Part shown: one piece after another, positions 23,585-32,964 of the stretch
How positions within the stretch are numbered: the stretch's first letter is position 1
Layout: each line of letters begins with the position of its first letter
Assembly: GCF_000703045.1 (NCBI RefSeq)
Contig: NZ_JNLJ01000001.1
Span: 1,121,509 to 1,185,508 of the forward strand
Source: Persephonella sp. IF05-L8
Lineage (GTDB): Bacteria; Aquificota; Aquificia; Aquificales; Hydrogenothermaceae
Length of the DNA stretch: 64,000 nucleotides
Direction of reading: 5' to 3'
The notes under the pieces: generated by a model
Seen by the model: the letters and a program-made list of their open reading frames with translations, nothing else
Databases searched by the model: none
What the model was told of the DNA's origin: nothing
Translations under genes and position numbers: made by a program

Positions 23585-24379
23585 ATGAGGATAAAAGGAT
23601 TTCTAATAGATTTAGATGGTGTTCTTACAAAGGATGAAAATTTTTCTCCTATCAATGGTGCTATTGAGTTTATTAGCTATTTAAAAAAAGAAAATATTCC
23701 TTTCGTAATAGCAACAAGTAATTCCCGATATCCCCCTGAGGAAATCGCAGAGAAAATGCAAAAACATGGTTTTGATATAGATAGTTCAGACATAGTTTCT
23801 CCGTTGGTTGTTGCCCCTGAAGTTTTGAAAAAAGAAAATATAAAAACTTTATTTATTTTAGGTTCTGATGCTGTAAAAAAATTTTTTGTAGAAAAAAGTT
23901 TTAGGGTAATTGATGATTATCATGTGGATGCTGTTCTTGTTGGTTTAGATAAAAGTTTGAGTTTCCAGAAAATAAAGATAGCCACTACAGCTTTAAAAAG
24001 AGAAAAAGCGAAGCTGTATGCACTGAACAAAAATATTATCTCAAAAGATGATGATGGTCTTTTATTTCCAGGGGTGGGAACGGTTGCAAAAATGTTTGCC
24101 ACTGCCTGCCAGTGTAATGAGGATTTTAAGCATTTTGGAAAAGGTGGTGAAGAGTATAACAAGGTTATTTTTGAGAAGATTGGAATTAAACCAGAAAATC
24201 TGGCTATTATAAGCGATGATATATTTGTAGACCTTGGAGGTTATCAAAAGCTTGGGTTAAAAACTATTTTTGCAACTACTGGGAAATATACTGTTGAGGA
24301 TATACCTGAAGATATGAAAATAGATTTAGTTGTTAATTCCCTTAAAGAACTTATTGGGAGGATTGAATTTATTGATTAA
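23585..24379 (+). CDS. HAD-IIA family sugar/nucleotide phosphatase
   Basis: The 264-residue protein has the haloacid dehalogenase motifs: DLDGVLTKD (nucleophile Asp9 and acid Asp11), ATSNSRYP (motif II), then the class IIA cap domain between motifs II and III, and IISDDIFVDLGGYQKLG (motif IV) near residue 205. This arrangement matches the NagD/phosphoglycolate-phosphatase group. The substrate cannot be read from the sequence. The stop overlaps the proposed start of ubiA by 8 bp, so the genes are coupled. It begins the HAD-ubiA-fabZ operon. Confidence 0.85.
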   Translation: MRIKGFLIDLDGVLTKDENFSPINGAIEFISYLKKENIPFVIATSNSRYPPEEIAEKMQKHGFDIDSSDIVSPLVVAPEVLKKENIKTLFILGSDAVKKFFVEKSFRVIDDYHVDAVLVGLDKSLSFQKIKIATTALKREKAKLYALNKNIISKDDDGLLFPGVGTVAKMFATACQCNEDFKHFGKGGEEYNKVIFEKIGIKPENLAIISDDIFVDLGGYQKLGLKTIFATTGKYTVEDIPEDMKIDLVVNSLKELIGRIEFID

Positions 24380-25235
24380 AAAGATAAAGCTTTATGCAGA
24401 CCTGATAAAGTTTGAACATACAATATTTGCTATTCCATTTGTTCTTGCTGCTGTTTTTATTGTGGAAAAAGGACTGCCTTCATGGGAGAAAGTCTTCTGG
24501 ATTATGGTTGCTGCCGTTGCCGGAAGAACAGCAGGAATGGCATTTAACAGGTTTTTTGATTTACCTTTTGATAAGCTTAATCCACGAACTAAAAACTGGG
24601 CTTCAGCTTCAGGGGCAGTAAAAGCTGGAGAAATTCTTGCCCTTGCCATTTTATCCTCTGGTGTTTTGGTTTTTGCTGCCTATCAGCTGAATAAACTGGC
24701 CTTTTATCTATCTCCGGTGGCTATTGCCCTTTTAATTATCTATCCCCTCGGTAAAAGATGGACTAATTTTGTCCATCTAATACTTGGAGCTGTTTATTTT
24801 ATTATTCCTATTGCTGTTTCTGTAGCTCTGGAAGGTAGAATTGAGCTATCAACGGTGTTCTTAGGACTTGGAATGGCTTTCTGGGTTGCTGGATTTGATA
24901 TTTTTTATGCTTTGCAGGACATAGAATTTGATAGAAAAATGGGAATACATTCTATACCTGCCAGATTTGGTGTTAAGAAAGCAATATTATTTGCCAGAGT
25001 TTTTCATATTTTGACTTTTATATTTTTAATGCTTACAGGCTATTTTGCAGGATTGGGACTGATATATTATGTTGGTCTTTTGATACTGACAGGAGCTTTA
25101 ATTTATGAGCATTCCTTAATTAAAGAAAATGATTTATCAAAAATAAATGTGGCATTTTTTACAATTAATGGATATATCAGTATACTTTATATGGTGTTTG
25201 TTATTTTAGATGTGTATTTTAAGATAACAGTATAA
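24372..25235 (+). CDS. ubiA: UbiA-family prenyltransferase (quinone biosynthesis)
   Basis: UbiA-type enzymes attach a polyprenyl chain to an aromatic quinone precursor in the membrane. The first Asp-rich motif is NRFFDLPFDKLNPRT (NxxxDxxxD). The second is YALQDIEFDRKMG (DxxxD). About eight hydrophobic helices follow each other through the 287 residues. A frame start at 24330 would overlap the HAD gene by 50 bp. I prefer the TTG at 24372 (LIKKIKLYADLIKFEHTIF) with GGGAGG 10 nt upstream. The choice between 4-hydroxybenzoate and menaquinone-type substrates is open, since Aquificota make unusual quinones. Confidence 0.85.
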   Translation: MIKKIKLYADLIKFEHTIFAIPFVLAAVFIVEKGLPSWEKVFWIMVAAVAGRTAGMAFNRFFDLPFDKLNPRTKNWASASGAVKAGEILALAILSSGVLVFAAYQLNKLAFYLSPVAIALLIIYPLGKRWTNFVHLILGAVYFIIPIAVSVALEGRIELSTVFLGLGMAFWVAGFDIFYALQDIEFDRKMGIHSIPARFGVKKAILFARVFHILTFIFLMLTGYFAGLGLIYYVGLLILTGALIYEHSLIKENDLSKINVAFFTINGYISILYMVFVILDVYFKITV

Positions 25236-25247
25236 GGAGGGTTTATT

Positions 25248-25697
25248 ATGTCTTTTGCTGACATTCAGGAGATAAAAAAAGTTCTTCCCCATAGATATCC
25301 TTTTTTATTGATAGATAGAATTTTAGAGCTGGATATTGAAAATCTAAAAGTCAAAGCCCTTAAAAATGTTACCGTAAATGAGGAATTTTTTAATGGTCAT
25401 TTTCCCCATTTTCCTGTAATGCCAGGAGTTCTTATTATAGAAGCTATGGCACAGGCAGGAGCTTATTTGATGATAAAAAAGGCACAGGCAGAAGGAATAG
25501 AAGGGGATTTTACAGTGTTGTTTGCCGGTATTGAAAATGCCAAGTTTAGAAAGCCTGTTGTTCCCGGCGACCAGATTATTTTTGAGATAGAAGGAATAAA
25601 CATAAAAAAAAGTATGGGTAAAATAAAAGCTGTTGCAAAAGTGGACAACAAAGTAGTCTGTGAAGCTGTTTTGATGGCTGCCCTTAAAAGAGATTAA
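25248..25697 (+). CDS. fabZ: FabZ, 3-hydroxyacyl-ACP dehydratase
   Basis: FabZ dehydrates beta-hydroxyacyl-ACP in fatty acid elongation. The 149-residue hot-dog protein has the signatures LPHRYPFLLIDRI, FNGHFPHFPVMPGVLIIEAM (catalytic His and Glu) and FRKPVVPGDQ. AAGGAGG stands 7 nt before the ATG and 6 bp after the ubiA stop region, so it is the last gene of the HAD-ubiA-fabZ operon. Its stop overlaps the convergent glycosyltransferase gene by 14 bp. Confidence 0.96.
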   Translation: MSFADIQEIKKVLPHRYPFLLIDRILELDIENLKVKALKNVTVNEEFFNGHFPHFPVMPGVLIIEAMAQAGAYLMIKKAQAEGIEGDFTVLFAGIENAKFRKPVVPGDQIIFEIEGINIKKSMGKIKAVAKVDNKVVCEAVLMAALKRD

Positions 25698-27228
25698 ATA
25701 TTATTTTGTGGCAAAATCTGTTGGTTTGTTTTGCCTGTATGTTGTTGGGATTTAGTTTTACAGCCTTGTCCGTCAAAAATAAAGCCTGTTCATAGCCTTT
25801 TAAATTCAGGTATAAATAAGCTTCCTGCAGATATAAATAACTTAGCTTTCGGGGGTTTTGGGTATTTTTTTCTTTTTTCCTGATTTTACAAAGTTTTGCT
25901 GAGTATTTTTCCTCTAATGCTAATTGGGAATAATCTTTTGAGTAATCAACAGGCCAGAAAACCCACAAGGAGAAGATTATTATTAAAAATACAGATAAAA
26001 TTTTTACTTTTAAACTTTTTTGAGAAATTGCTCCAAACAAAACACCTATATAAAAAATAAGAGGTAGAAATAAGGGAAGCCTGTATCTGTCCGTAACGAA
26101 AAACAAGAGCACTGTTAAAAGATAGACTACGAAAAATATATGGACAGGTAAAAACTCTTTTTTTCTGATGGAGAAAATAAAACCTGATAAACCAAGGAGA
26201 GCTATAATTCCAAAAGTTGTAGAGAGCTTTAAAAAAGGAACTTTAGATTTTAGATAGTTCTTATTTATGTTGTTGGGTATATCGTAGTTGTTGAATGTAA
26301 GAAATAGTTTTTTTGTCTCCAGTAATAACCATCTTTTTGGGTCTGAAATGATATCGTTTAATGCTTTTTTTATCCAGAATTTATTTACGTGTGATGGTTT
26401 TAGCTTTTTACCTATTTCCTTTTCTGCAATGTTTTTACCATCAAAGTAATGTCCAAAGGCAGATGCTCTAACTCCTAATATGGATTGATAACTACCTGTG
26501 GCATATTTTGAGTTGCCAATATAAAAATGTATTCCTCCGATTGCACTGACCATAACAAAATCTTTGGAAACTGTATAGTTTCGGATTGCTGTTAAAGAGG
26601 TGAAAAAAATTACAGGAATTAAAAATAAAACTGCGAATTTTTTGTTTTTTATAAACAAATATATTAAAAGACCTACAACCACAGGTAAAAAGTTTATATA
26701 GATTAGGGATGCCAAGGCAAAGAAAATTCCTGAGATAATGGAAAATATCAGATTTCCATTTTTTAAGCTGTATAAATAGAAAACAAACCCCCATGTTATA
26801 AGAAATATTCCAAGGGATGTTTTTAGAATGTGGATGTCGTATATGATAAAAATGTCAAGAAACAAAATTATTAAAGAGAGTATTAAAGGTATCGGTTTTT
26901 TAAAAAAATATTTTGCAGATAGATAAACAGCAATAGGGATAGAAGAACCTGCAAGCATGTTTAGAATTCTTAGAACTTCTGGTTTAAGCATTGAGGTCAG
27001 ATATGCATAAAGGGGAGAATAATAAAAAACCTCATTGGAATAAAGGAAAAAATTTTCTTTTATGAACTTGCCTAAAAAGTAATAAAAATCCTCATCCTTG
27101 TTAGGTGGAAAACAATGGAATGTTGGAGAATTCAGGTATTTGTAAGTAATTATTCTTAGGATTATTCCAGTTAAAAAAAGAAACAGGAACAGAGAAGACT
27201 CTCTGTTCCTTAAAATATTTTTACTCAA
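25684..27228 (-). CDS. Integral membrane GT-C glycosyltransferase (GT39/ArnT-like), TPR-like tail
   Basis: The 514-residue protein has about ten membrane helices. The first periplasmic loop holds PPNKDEDFYYFLGKFI, an acidic DED motif at the usual GT-C catalytic position after the first helix, with YYSPLYAYLT further on. These enzymes move sugars from polyprenyl-phosphate carriers onto lipid or protein at the outer face of the membrane. The last 70 residues (YLYLQEAYLYLNLKGYEQAL, then DKAVKLNPNN) form one to two TPR repeats. Its start overlaps the stop of the preceding lipoprotein gene by 8 bp, so it is translated with the two large lipoproteins. Confidence 0.72.
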   Translation of the reverse strand: MSKNILRNRESSLFLFLFLTGIILRIITYKYLNSPTFHCFPPNKDEDFYYFLGKFIKENFFLYSNEVFYYSPLYAYLTSMLKPEVLRILNMLAGSSIPIAVYLSAKYFFKKPIPLILSLIILFLDIFIIYDIHILKTSLGIFLITWGFVFYLYSLKNGNLIFSIISGIFFALASLIYINFLPVVVGLLIYLFIKNKKFAVLFLIPVIFFTSLTAIRNYTVSKDFVMVSAIGGIHFYIGNSKYATGSYQSILGVRASAFGHYFDGKNIAEKEIGKKLKPSHVNKFWIKKALNDIISDPKRWLLLETKKLFLTFNNYDIPNNINKNYLKSKVPFLKLSTTFGIIALLGLSGFIFSIRKKEFLPVHIFFVVYLLTVLLFFVTDRYRLPLFLPLIFYIGVLFGAISQKSLKVKILSVFLIIIFSLWVFWPVDYSKDYSQLALEEKYSAKLCKIRKKEKNTQNPRKLSYLYLQEAYLYLNLKGYEQALFLTDKAVKLNPNNIQAKQTNRFCHKIIFNLF

Positions 27229-28714
27229 CTACTCTGTAATATGAGTTTGAGCCATATTGAGTTAGTATATCTTTATCTTCTTGAGTGAGTTCTTCTGCAG
27301 TTGCTGTAAATGGATAGAGACAGATATTTAAGGTTCCTTCTGAACGCATTTTGACGAATATCGGAAGACTGTCATACCAGTCTATCTGTCCGTCTTCGTT
27401 TGTATCGTCTCTTTCGTCAATTACTCCATCAAGATTGTAATCGCATCTATTTGAGTAATAGACCACCTCTCCTGTAACCTCTTCGCACTGTGCATATTGC
27501 CAGGAGTATTCTATCCAGTAACGTGTTTCGTTTATTCTGGTGTTCATATAACAATCATTTGCATCTTTAGACTGGGCACTAACTTGATTTTTCAAAGCAC
27601 TGGATACGGCGACTTTTATACCTTCCTGCAGGATTTCTTGTGGGCAAGGAAATATATTTTTAAAGTCAGGGTCCCACGCGCAGGTGTAATCTTCAAAGTA
27701 ATCAGATGTATTTGTTGCTACTTCTATAATTGTTCCTTTAATTTGATTACCGTTAAGGGCGGTTGTTTTATAGACTGTGTCAAGTTCATTAACAACATCT
27801 GTACCATCTTCTTGTATTAATGAAAACTCATCTTCAGGAAGGTTATATAGTTTTTCATCAAAGTTTTGATAGGCTTCATAGGTTGGATTTGTGCCGTAAA
27901 TGAAAATAACCCTTCTCCATGTAGTACCGTTGCTGTCTGTGTATGGCTCAAGGTCAAGGTCATTAGATTCTATTGCGTTAGGAGCTATCTCTGTTCCGCC
28001 AGGTCCTATTAATTGAAGCATATACTGAAGGTCGTTTTCTAAAAAGCAGAATTTATCTCTGTTTTCTTGATTTTGACATTCGTTATTTCCGGTATATAGA
28101 TTACTTCCCTGCCATACTATATGATAACTTTCGGGGAACGCTGGTTTTGTTTCATCAACAGAAGCTGCAGTAGCAACATATTCAGGACTATAGTAAATGT
28201 CTGAGTTTATAAGAAAGGAATTTATAGTTTCTTGTGAGTCGTTTTTGAGTTTGTTAAATGTTATAGAATTTTCCAGTCTCCACTTGGTATAAGCTATAAA
28301 AGGAATATTGAATGTATTATCACCTTCTGTAAGGTTTAGTTCCAGATACATTGAGGATAATAAATTCCCATCACATCTTCCATTTACTTCATTACCTGAA
28401 AAAAATTCTAAATACATATAGTTTTGACCTACATGTATATTCTGGAGATTTATTTCAGGATTGTCTTTTGTAATAGTACCATCAATCCATTGGTTTCCAC
28501 TGCTATATATTGAGTACTCAATACATTGAATATCGTTTGATATGTACTGGGCATTTGGTTTTGAGTTGTTAAATTCTATGGCAAGATGTAATGAAGCACT
28601 TTCTGCTGTGGAGGTATTTGCCGTTGTGTTTGAGTTTGACCCTACACATGCTATATAAGAAATAGGGGCTACCATTATGGTAGCCAGTGCTAATTTTTTT
28701 ATTTGATTTCTCAT
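27221..28714 (-). CDS. Large lipoprotein with calcium-loop (dockerin/EF-hand-like) motifs
   Basis: I do not recognise the family. The 497-residue product starts with a signal peptide ending in SYIAC, so Cys23 is probably lipid-modified, although the -3 Tyr is not ideal. A Ser/Thr/Asn-rich linker follows. Much of the rest is beta-rich and polar with several Cys (NRDKFCFLEN, DCYMNTR). Residues 425-445 (DYNLDGVIDERDDTNEDGQID) hold two DxDxDG-type calcium loops, as in dockerin and type 3 thrombospondin repeats. It sits between a second, larger lipoprotein gene and a GT-C glycosyltransferase, an arrangement suggesting a surface or periplasmic assembly. Confidence 0.7.
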   Translation of the reverse strand: MRNQIKKLALATIMVAPISYIACVGSNSNTTANTSTAESASLHLAIEFNNSKPNAQYISNDIQCIEYSIYSSGNQWIDGTITKDNPEINLQNIHVGQNYMYLEFFSGNEVNGRCDGNLLSSMYLELNLTEGDNTFNIPFIAYTKWRLENSITFNKLKNDSQETINSFLINSDIYYSPEYVATAASVDETKPAFPESYHIVWQGSNLYTGNNECQNQENRDKFCFLENDLQYMLQLIGPGGTEIAPNAIESNDLDLEPYTDSNGTTWRRVIFIYGTNPTYEAYQNFDEKLYNLPEDEFSLIQEDGTDVVNELDTVYKTTALNGNQIKGTIIEVATNTSDYFEDYTCAWDPDFKNIFPCPQEILQEGIKVAVSSALKNQVSAQSKDANDCYMNTRINETRYWIEYSWQYAQCEEVTGEVVYYSNRCDYNLDGVIDERDDTNEDGQIDWYDSLPIFVKMRSEGTLNICLYPFTATAEELTQEDKDILTQYGSNSYYRVVE

Positions 28715-28727
28715 AATTACTCCCTCC

Positions 28728-31526
28728 TTATTGTATTCCTATATTTACATTTGCAGTTTTTCCGTAAATGATACTAATTTCTTTATCTACTTTGTTACCT
28801 GTAGCATCTGTCACTTCTATTTTTACTTTGAATTCATCACCAATTTGAGGAGGAGGATTTATGTTATTAAGATAGATAATCATTCCTTCACACTTGTTAG
28901 AATAAAGGCTATAAATATTATCTCCGTCTTGGATTTCATTTCCGTTTACATACCACTTACAGGTGTACTGTTGCCCATCTGGTTCGTATATGGATGTGTG
29001 TATATCCACATAGGAATCGTTCTCATTTGGGTACTCTGGGTATGCAAAGAGGTAGACTACAGGAGGTTCATCTTTTACTGTTAATGTATATTCTCTGTTT
29101 GATGTGTTTCCTGAGGCGTCGCTAACTTCAAGCTTGAGCTTACACTCTGTTGCATTGTTTGGTATGTTGAATTTTTCTTCAAAATTTATGCTTCCCTGTC
29201 CTGAACCTGTTGTAAGTTGAGTATACTGGCCATTTCCTTCACAGTCATAAGAGATTGTGTATGTGAGATTTTCACCTTCTAAGTCGTAAGCTGAACCGAT
29301 TACATCTACATCTATAGCTGTGCTGGTTGCAGTTTTAGGATTTGTGTAGAAGCTTAATATTTGTGGTGCTGCATTATTTATATAGATTTGGACACTTCCC
29401 ATGTAGATTTCTGGACTTAGACCACCTTCAGAATCTTCCAGTGTTAAATAGAGTTTATATACACCTTCATCAGATATGTCATTTGTTGGTATTCTTACAT
29501 CTTCCTCAGAACCGAAAAGCTGACCGTTAACGGTTTTTACAGCATTATCATTAAGTTTAAGGGTTATCGTATAGTTAATAGGATAACTTCCATCAGGGTC
29601 CCATCCATATATTCTAACGTTTATGTCATTACCAACTTTTATAATTTTAGACAGAACTTCTCCGTAACCGTTTGGTTTAATATTTATTATTTCTATATCT
29701 TTAAGGATTACTTTATTTCCGTTATCCTGTGCTTCATTACTTTCCAATACACCGTTTACGTTAAACTGTAAGTATTTATCATAGATGTGTAATTCAATAT
29801 CGGTACTACAAGGGACAGCATGAATGAATTCTCCATTTTGGTCAGTTGTTGTATAGCCATAAAATCCAACCTGTTCATTTTTCAGGTGAACATCAACATC
29901 TTCCTTAGCAGAACCTGTATCTGAAGTAACAACTTTTCCTTCAACTACACATTTGTAAGGATTTGTTAGGGTGAAAGTGAGTTTACATCCTGTTCCAAAA
30001 GTAATTTGTTTAGAGATTTTTTCATGTGTATATGGATTTACTACATTTATTATTCCTGTTGCAGGGGCACAGAATTTTAAAACATTTGCTGTAGCTTCTC
30101 CTTTTGCAGATGAAACACCGTACCAGTTGGAGATACAGTTATTATTATCGGGATAAACACTTAAAAGGGTAGATACAGGGTTTCCTTCGTCATCTTTTAC
30201 GATTATTTCACATTCTAAAACCTTGCTTGCAGGCTTTATATAGTCCAGATTTTTCCAGCTAAGGTCTGGATTGGCTGAGCTAACTACTACGTAAGTTCCT
30301 TCACCTGAAGCACATATTTGATTTTCGTCTGTGATTATATTATTACCGGAGCAGCTTACATCCTCCGGAGCACCATCATTGTTCACATCCACACAAGCTG
30401 AACTATTAGGGTCTTGTGAGCAAGGAGTGGCATTTACACAGCCATTTTTAATGATATAATCCCATGCAGTATCTATTTTGTTCTCATCCTCACCCACTTC
30501 GTAATAATTTGTTAAGTTATTTACAAATACACCTTCCCCTGCCTCTAACCATACTCCAGTTTCCCAATCAAAAGCGTAAAAAATATACTGGATACCTTCT
30601 TTATTTGGGTCAACATCAAGTGTGCCTAAGCTATTTTTCAGTTTCCTGAGCTGGTCACAGTCCACATACCTGAAAATCCTGAAATACTCCCCTAAATCTT
30701 CTTTGGCCAGTTGAGGAGAAATACTTCCCTGTGTTAGAGGATTTTCTCCTGTTGTTGGGTCTTGTATATCCAACCAGTCAAATCCAAAGGAAATAAGTTC
30801 TCCACCTTCTATATAGTCTTCTCCAGGGAAATTTTTGTAATCTTCAGGGTCAGATGGAGTAAACCCTTGATAAGAAATTTCCACAACTGATGTGTTATTT
30901 GCTTGGAGCTTAGAAACAGGAATAGCCAGTTCCATAATTGTATTTTCTTGAGATTGGGGAGATATTTGGTTTACAATTTCTGATTTTATTTTTCCTTTAT
31001 CGTCTTTATAAAATCTAATTCTCAGAGAAGTATTACCAACAGAAGCCAAGTTTATATTTCCTAAATTTACAATCTGTTTTTCAACAGGTTTTATAGGTAT
31101 GATTAGGTTTAAGTTTTCAACATCTTCCGGTGAGTTGTATTTAATTGTCTGGGTACCTTGAGAAAATCCATCTTTGTTTACTGATATTACTATTTTCCCC
31201 CCATCTTTTGAGATGGGAACACTAATCCCAAAATAACCGTTGTTTTCAACGGAGTTCGATTTACCAATTTCTTTTCCGTTATTATCAATTGATACTGCAG
31301 TAATTAGGGCGGGTATAGTATCTCCTACAGCTTGGGTATCAATCCCTCCACTATCAATAGAGCCGTTAATTACTGCCTGGGTGATAGAGCTTTCCTGGGA
31401 TGGTGTTTCTGTACTTGGATTACTGATAGTTGTTCCTCCATCTGAATTGTTAAAACAGGAGGAAACAAAAATGGTTGCAGTTAAAATACCTGCAGATAGA
31501 GAATACCGAAGAATATGCTTTCGCAT
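28728..31526 (-). CDS. Very large lipoprotein with repeated Ig-like beta domains
   Basis: The 932-residue protein has a clear lipoprotein signal: MRKHILRYSLSAGILTATIF then VSSC, Cys24 at +1. The next 60 residues are low-complexity Ser/Thr. Beta-rich modules follow. One near residues 535-590 resembles a carboxypeptidase-regulatory-like domain (EGKVVTSDTGSAKEDVDVHL). At least three cadherin/Ig-like repeats follow in the C-terminal third (PEIYMGSVQIYINNAAPQIL, GNTSNREYTLTVKDEPPVVY, GNKVDKEISIIYG). An N-terminal IQTVING-like segment resembles the repetitive lipoproteins of Aquificota and related groups. Likely location: outer membrane or surface. The upstream GGAGGG and 151-bp gap suggest it heads the operon. 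Confidence 0.72.
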   Translation of the reverse strand: MRKHILRYSLSAGILTATIFVSSCFNNSDGGTTISNPSTETPSQESSITQAVINGSIDSGGIDTQAVGDTIPALITAVSIDNNGKEIGKSNSVENNGYFGISVPISKDGGKIVISVNKDGFSQGTQTIKYNSPEDVENLNLIIPIKPVEKQIVNLGNINLASVGNTSLRIRFYKDDKGKIKSEIVNQISPQSQENTIMELAIPVSKLQANNTSVVEISYQGFTPSDPEDYKNFPGEDYIEGGELISFGFDWLDIQDPTTGENPLTQGSISPQLAKEDLGEYFRIFRYVDCDQLRKLKNSLGTLDVDPNKEGIQYIFYAFDWETGVWLEAGEGVFVNNLTNYYEVGEDENKIDTAWDYIIKNGCVNATPCSQDPNSSACVDVNNDGAPEDVSCSGNNIITDENQICASGEGTYVVVSSANPDLSWKNLDYIKPASKVLECEIIVKDDEGNPVSTLLSVYPDNNNCISNWYGVSSAKGEATANVLKFCAPATGIINVVNPYTHEKISKQITFGTGCKLTFTLTNPYKCVVEGKVVTSDTGSAKEDVDVHLKNEQVGFYGYTTTDQNGEFIHAVPCSTDIELHIYDKYLQFNVNGVLESNEAQDNGNKVILKDIEIINIKPNGYGEVLSKIIKVGNDINVRIYGWDPDGSYPINYTITLKLNDNAVKTVNGQLFGSEEDVRIPTNDISDEGVYKLYLTLEDSEGGLSPEIYMGSVQIYINNAAPQILSFYTNPKTATSTAIDVDVIGSAYDLEGENLTYTISYDCEGNGQYTQLTTGSGQGSINFEEKFNIPNNATECKLKLEVSDASGNTSNREYTLTVKDEPPVVYLFAYPEYPNENDSYVDIHTSIYEPDGQQYTCKWYVNGNEIQDGDNIYSLYSNKCEGMIIYLNNINPPPQIGDEFKVKIEVTDATGNKVDKEISIIYGKTANVNIGIQ

Positions 31527-31677
31527 AATGAAACCCTCCCTCTTGTTTAGTTAGAGATTAACTACGTTTATTTTTAAATATATTTTTTGTAGTTATAATT
31601 CTTTATATATACAAAGATAATTATATACAAAAAATGAAGCAAGATGTTTAATATTTTTAGTGAAATTATCCAGATAT

Positions 31678-32157
31678 TTAAAGAATAATACCTTTTATTG
31701 TATGGATAAAACCGTTATAACAGACTATATTTGCCGTTTCAATTTTGTTGTTCTGGATTTTTGCTGTTACATAACAGGCATGGTCAATAAGAAATTCATA
31801 ATCTTCTCTTATATGGCATTCTACATTAATGGAAATCTTTTTGCCATTTAGGGTAGTAAGTTCTTTTATATCAAGCATTTCTTTTAGTGTTATAGGCTCT
31901 TCTACTATGTGGTTTTCCAGTATTTCTTTTGCAAGCTTTTCATCTTTGAGAGCTTTTTCAATGGTTTTCAGAGTTTCTGGAGATATATAATCAATGGTAT
32001 TTTCTACAGGAACAAATATTGTTAAAGCTCCTTCTCTTAGATAGTCCTGATATCCGGCGATATGAATAAGTTGAAAGAAATGGGGATATGCAAGTCCCTC
32101 AACAAGTCTATCGTATATGTTAGGCAAATTTTCTGCTGGTGGTTTCCATTTTTTCAT
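31678..32157 (-). CDS. Fasciclin (FAS1) domain protein without signal peptide
   Basis: A single FAS1 domain fills this 159-residue protein. Signs are FFQLIHIAGYQDYL, the strand TIFVPVENTIDYI, LAKEILENHIVEEPITLKEM, TLNGKKISINVE and the closing NGFIHTIKGII. FAS1 domains are usually secreted adhesion modules. Here the N-terminus (MKKWKPPAENLPNIYDR) is polar, so the protein appears cytoplasmic or exported by an unusual route. It stands alone between the lipoprotein operon and radC. The 150-bp gap to the lipoprotein gene has no gene. Confidence 0.75.
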   Translation of the reverse strand: MKKWKPPAENLPNIYDRLVEGLAYPHFFQLIHIAGYQDYLREGALTIFVPVENTIDYISPETLKTIEKALKDEKLAKEILENHIVEEPITLKEMLDIKELTTLNGKKISINVECHIREDYEFLIDHACYVTAKIQNNKIETANIVCYNGFIHTIKGIIL

Positions 32158-32202
32158 AATATTACCTCTGGGTTAGTATTTACTAACAGAATATAGTAAT
32201 TT

Positions 32203-32904
32203 TTAGATATTATCAAGTTTTCCTTCACGTGCGAAGGAATAAAAATCTTTTTTTCCGACAATTATATGGTCTAATAGTTCAAAGCCGATTTCAAGGGATA
32301 AACGGCTGATAAGGTTTGTAAATTCTATATCTTCCTTTGAGGGATATGGAGAACCTTCAGGGTGATTATGCACAAGAATTATTCCATAAGCATTATATTT
32401 AAAGGCTGGCTGGAAAATATCCCGGGGTCTGACAGATACAACATTTATTGAGCCTATAGCAACAACCTCTTCCCCAAGAAGCTGGTTCATTGTGTTTGTG
32501 TATAAAACAAGCATCTGTTCTTTTTTTTCTTTAGATAGCCATTTTACGTGGGAATATACATCTTCAGGAGTGGAAAATATAGTGTTTTCCTCTTGATGTT
32601 CTATTCTTTTTATAATTTCAAATATTGATAGGATTTGGAGTGCTTTTACTTTGCCTATACCTTTTATTTCTGTAAGCTGCTCAAGGGTTATATTTTTCAT
32701 TGAGGATAAACCTTTAAATTTTTTTAAGAGCAGGTCTGCAAGTCCAAGAACATTGAGTTCCTTGGTTCCCTGTCCCAATGAAAGTGCCAGCAGTTCTGCA
32801 TCGGATAACGATGATAGTCCATATTTAAGTGCCTTTTCCCGTGGCATTAGCTCTTCTGGAAGGTCTTTTATTCGTTTTTTGTGTATATATTTTTCAAACT
32901 TCAT
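32203..32904 (-). CDS. radC: RadC/JAMM-domain protein
   Basis: RadC-family proteins have an N-terminal helix-hairpin-helix (MPREKALKYGLSSLSDAELL, then LTEIKGIGKVKALQIL). A C-terminal JAB1/MPN metalloprotease-like domain follows, with the zinc motif VHNHPEGSPYPSKED (HxH, x7, D) and upstream glutamate in LGEEVVA. The cellular role is still unclear; links to DNA repair and phage restriction have been proposed. I choose the ATG at 32904 over a TTG at 32916, giving 233 residues. GGGGGAG is upstream. It is divergent from the cyclophilin gene. Confidence 0.9.
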   Translation of the reverse strand: MKFEKYIHKKRIKDLPEELMPREKALKYGLSSLSDAELLALSLGQGTKELNVLGLADLLLKKFKGLSSMKNITLEQLTEIKGIGKVKALQILSIFEIIKRIEHQEENTIFSTPEDVYSHVKWLSKEKKEQMLVLYTNTMNQLLGEEVVAIGSINVVSVRPRDIFQPAFKYNAYGIILVHNHPEGSPYPSKEDIEFTNLISRLSLEIGFELLDHIIVGKKDFYSFAREGKLDNI

Positions 32905-32964
32905 TCTCTCCCCCAAATTTTTGATATAAATTTTATATAAAAAAATATCATTATGGAGAGAAAG

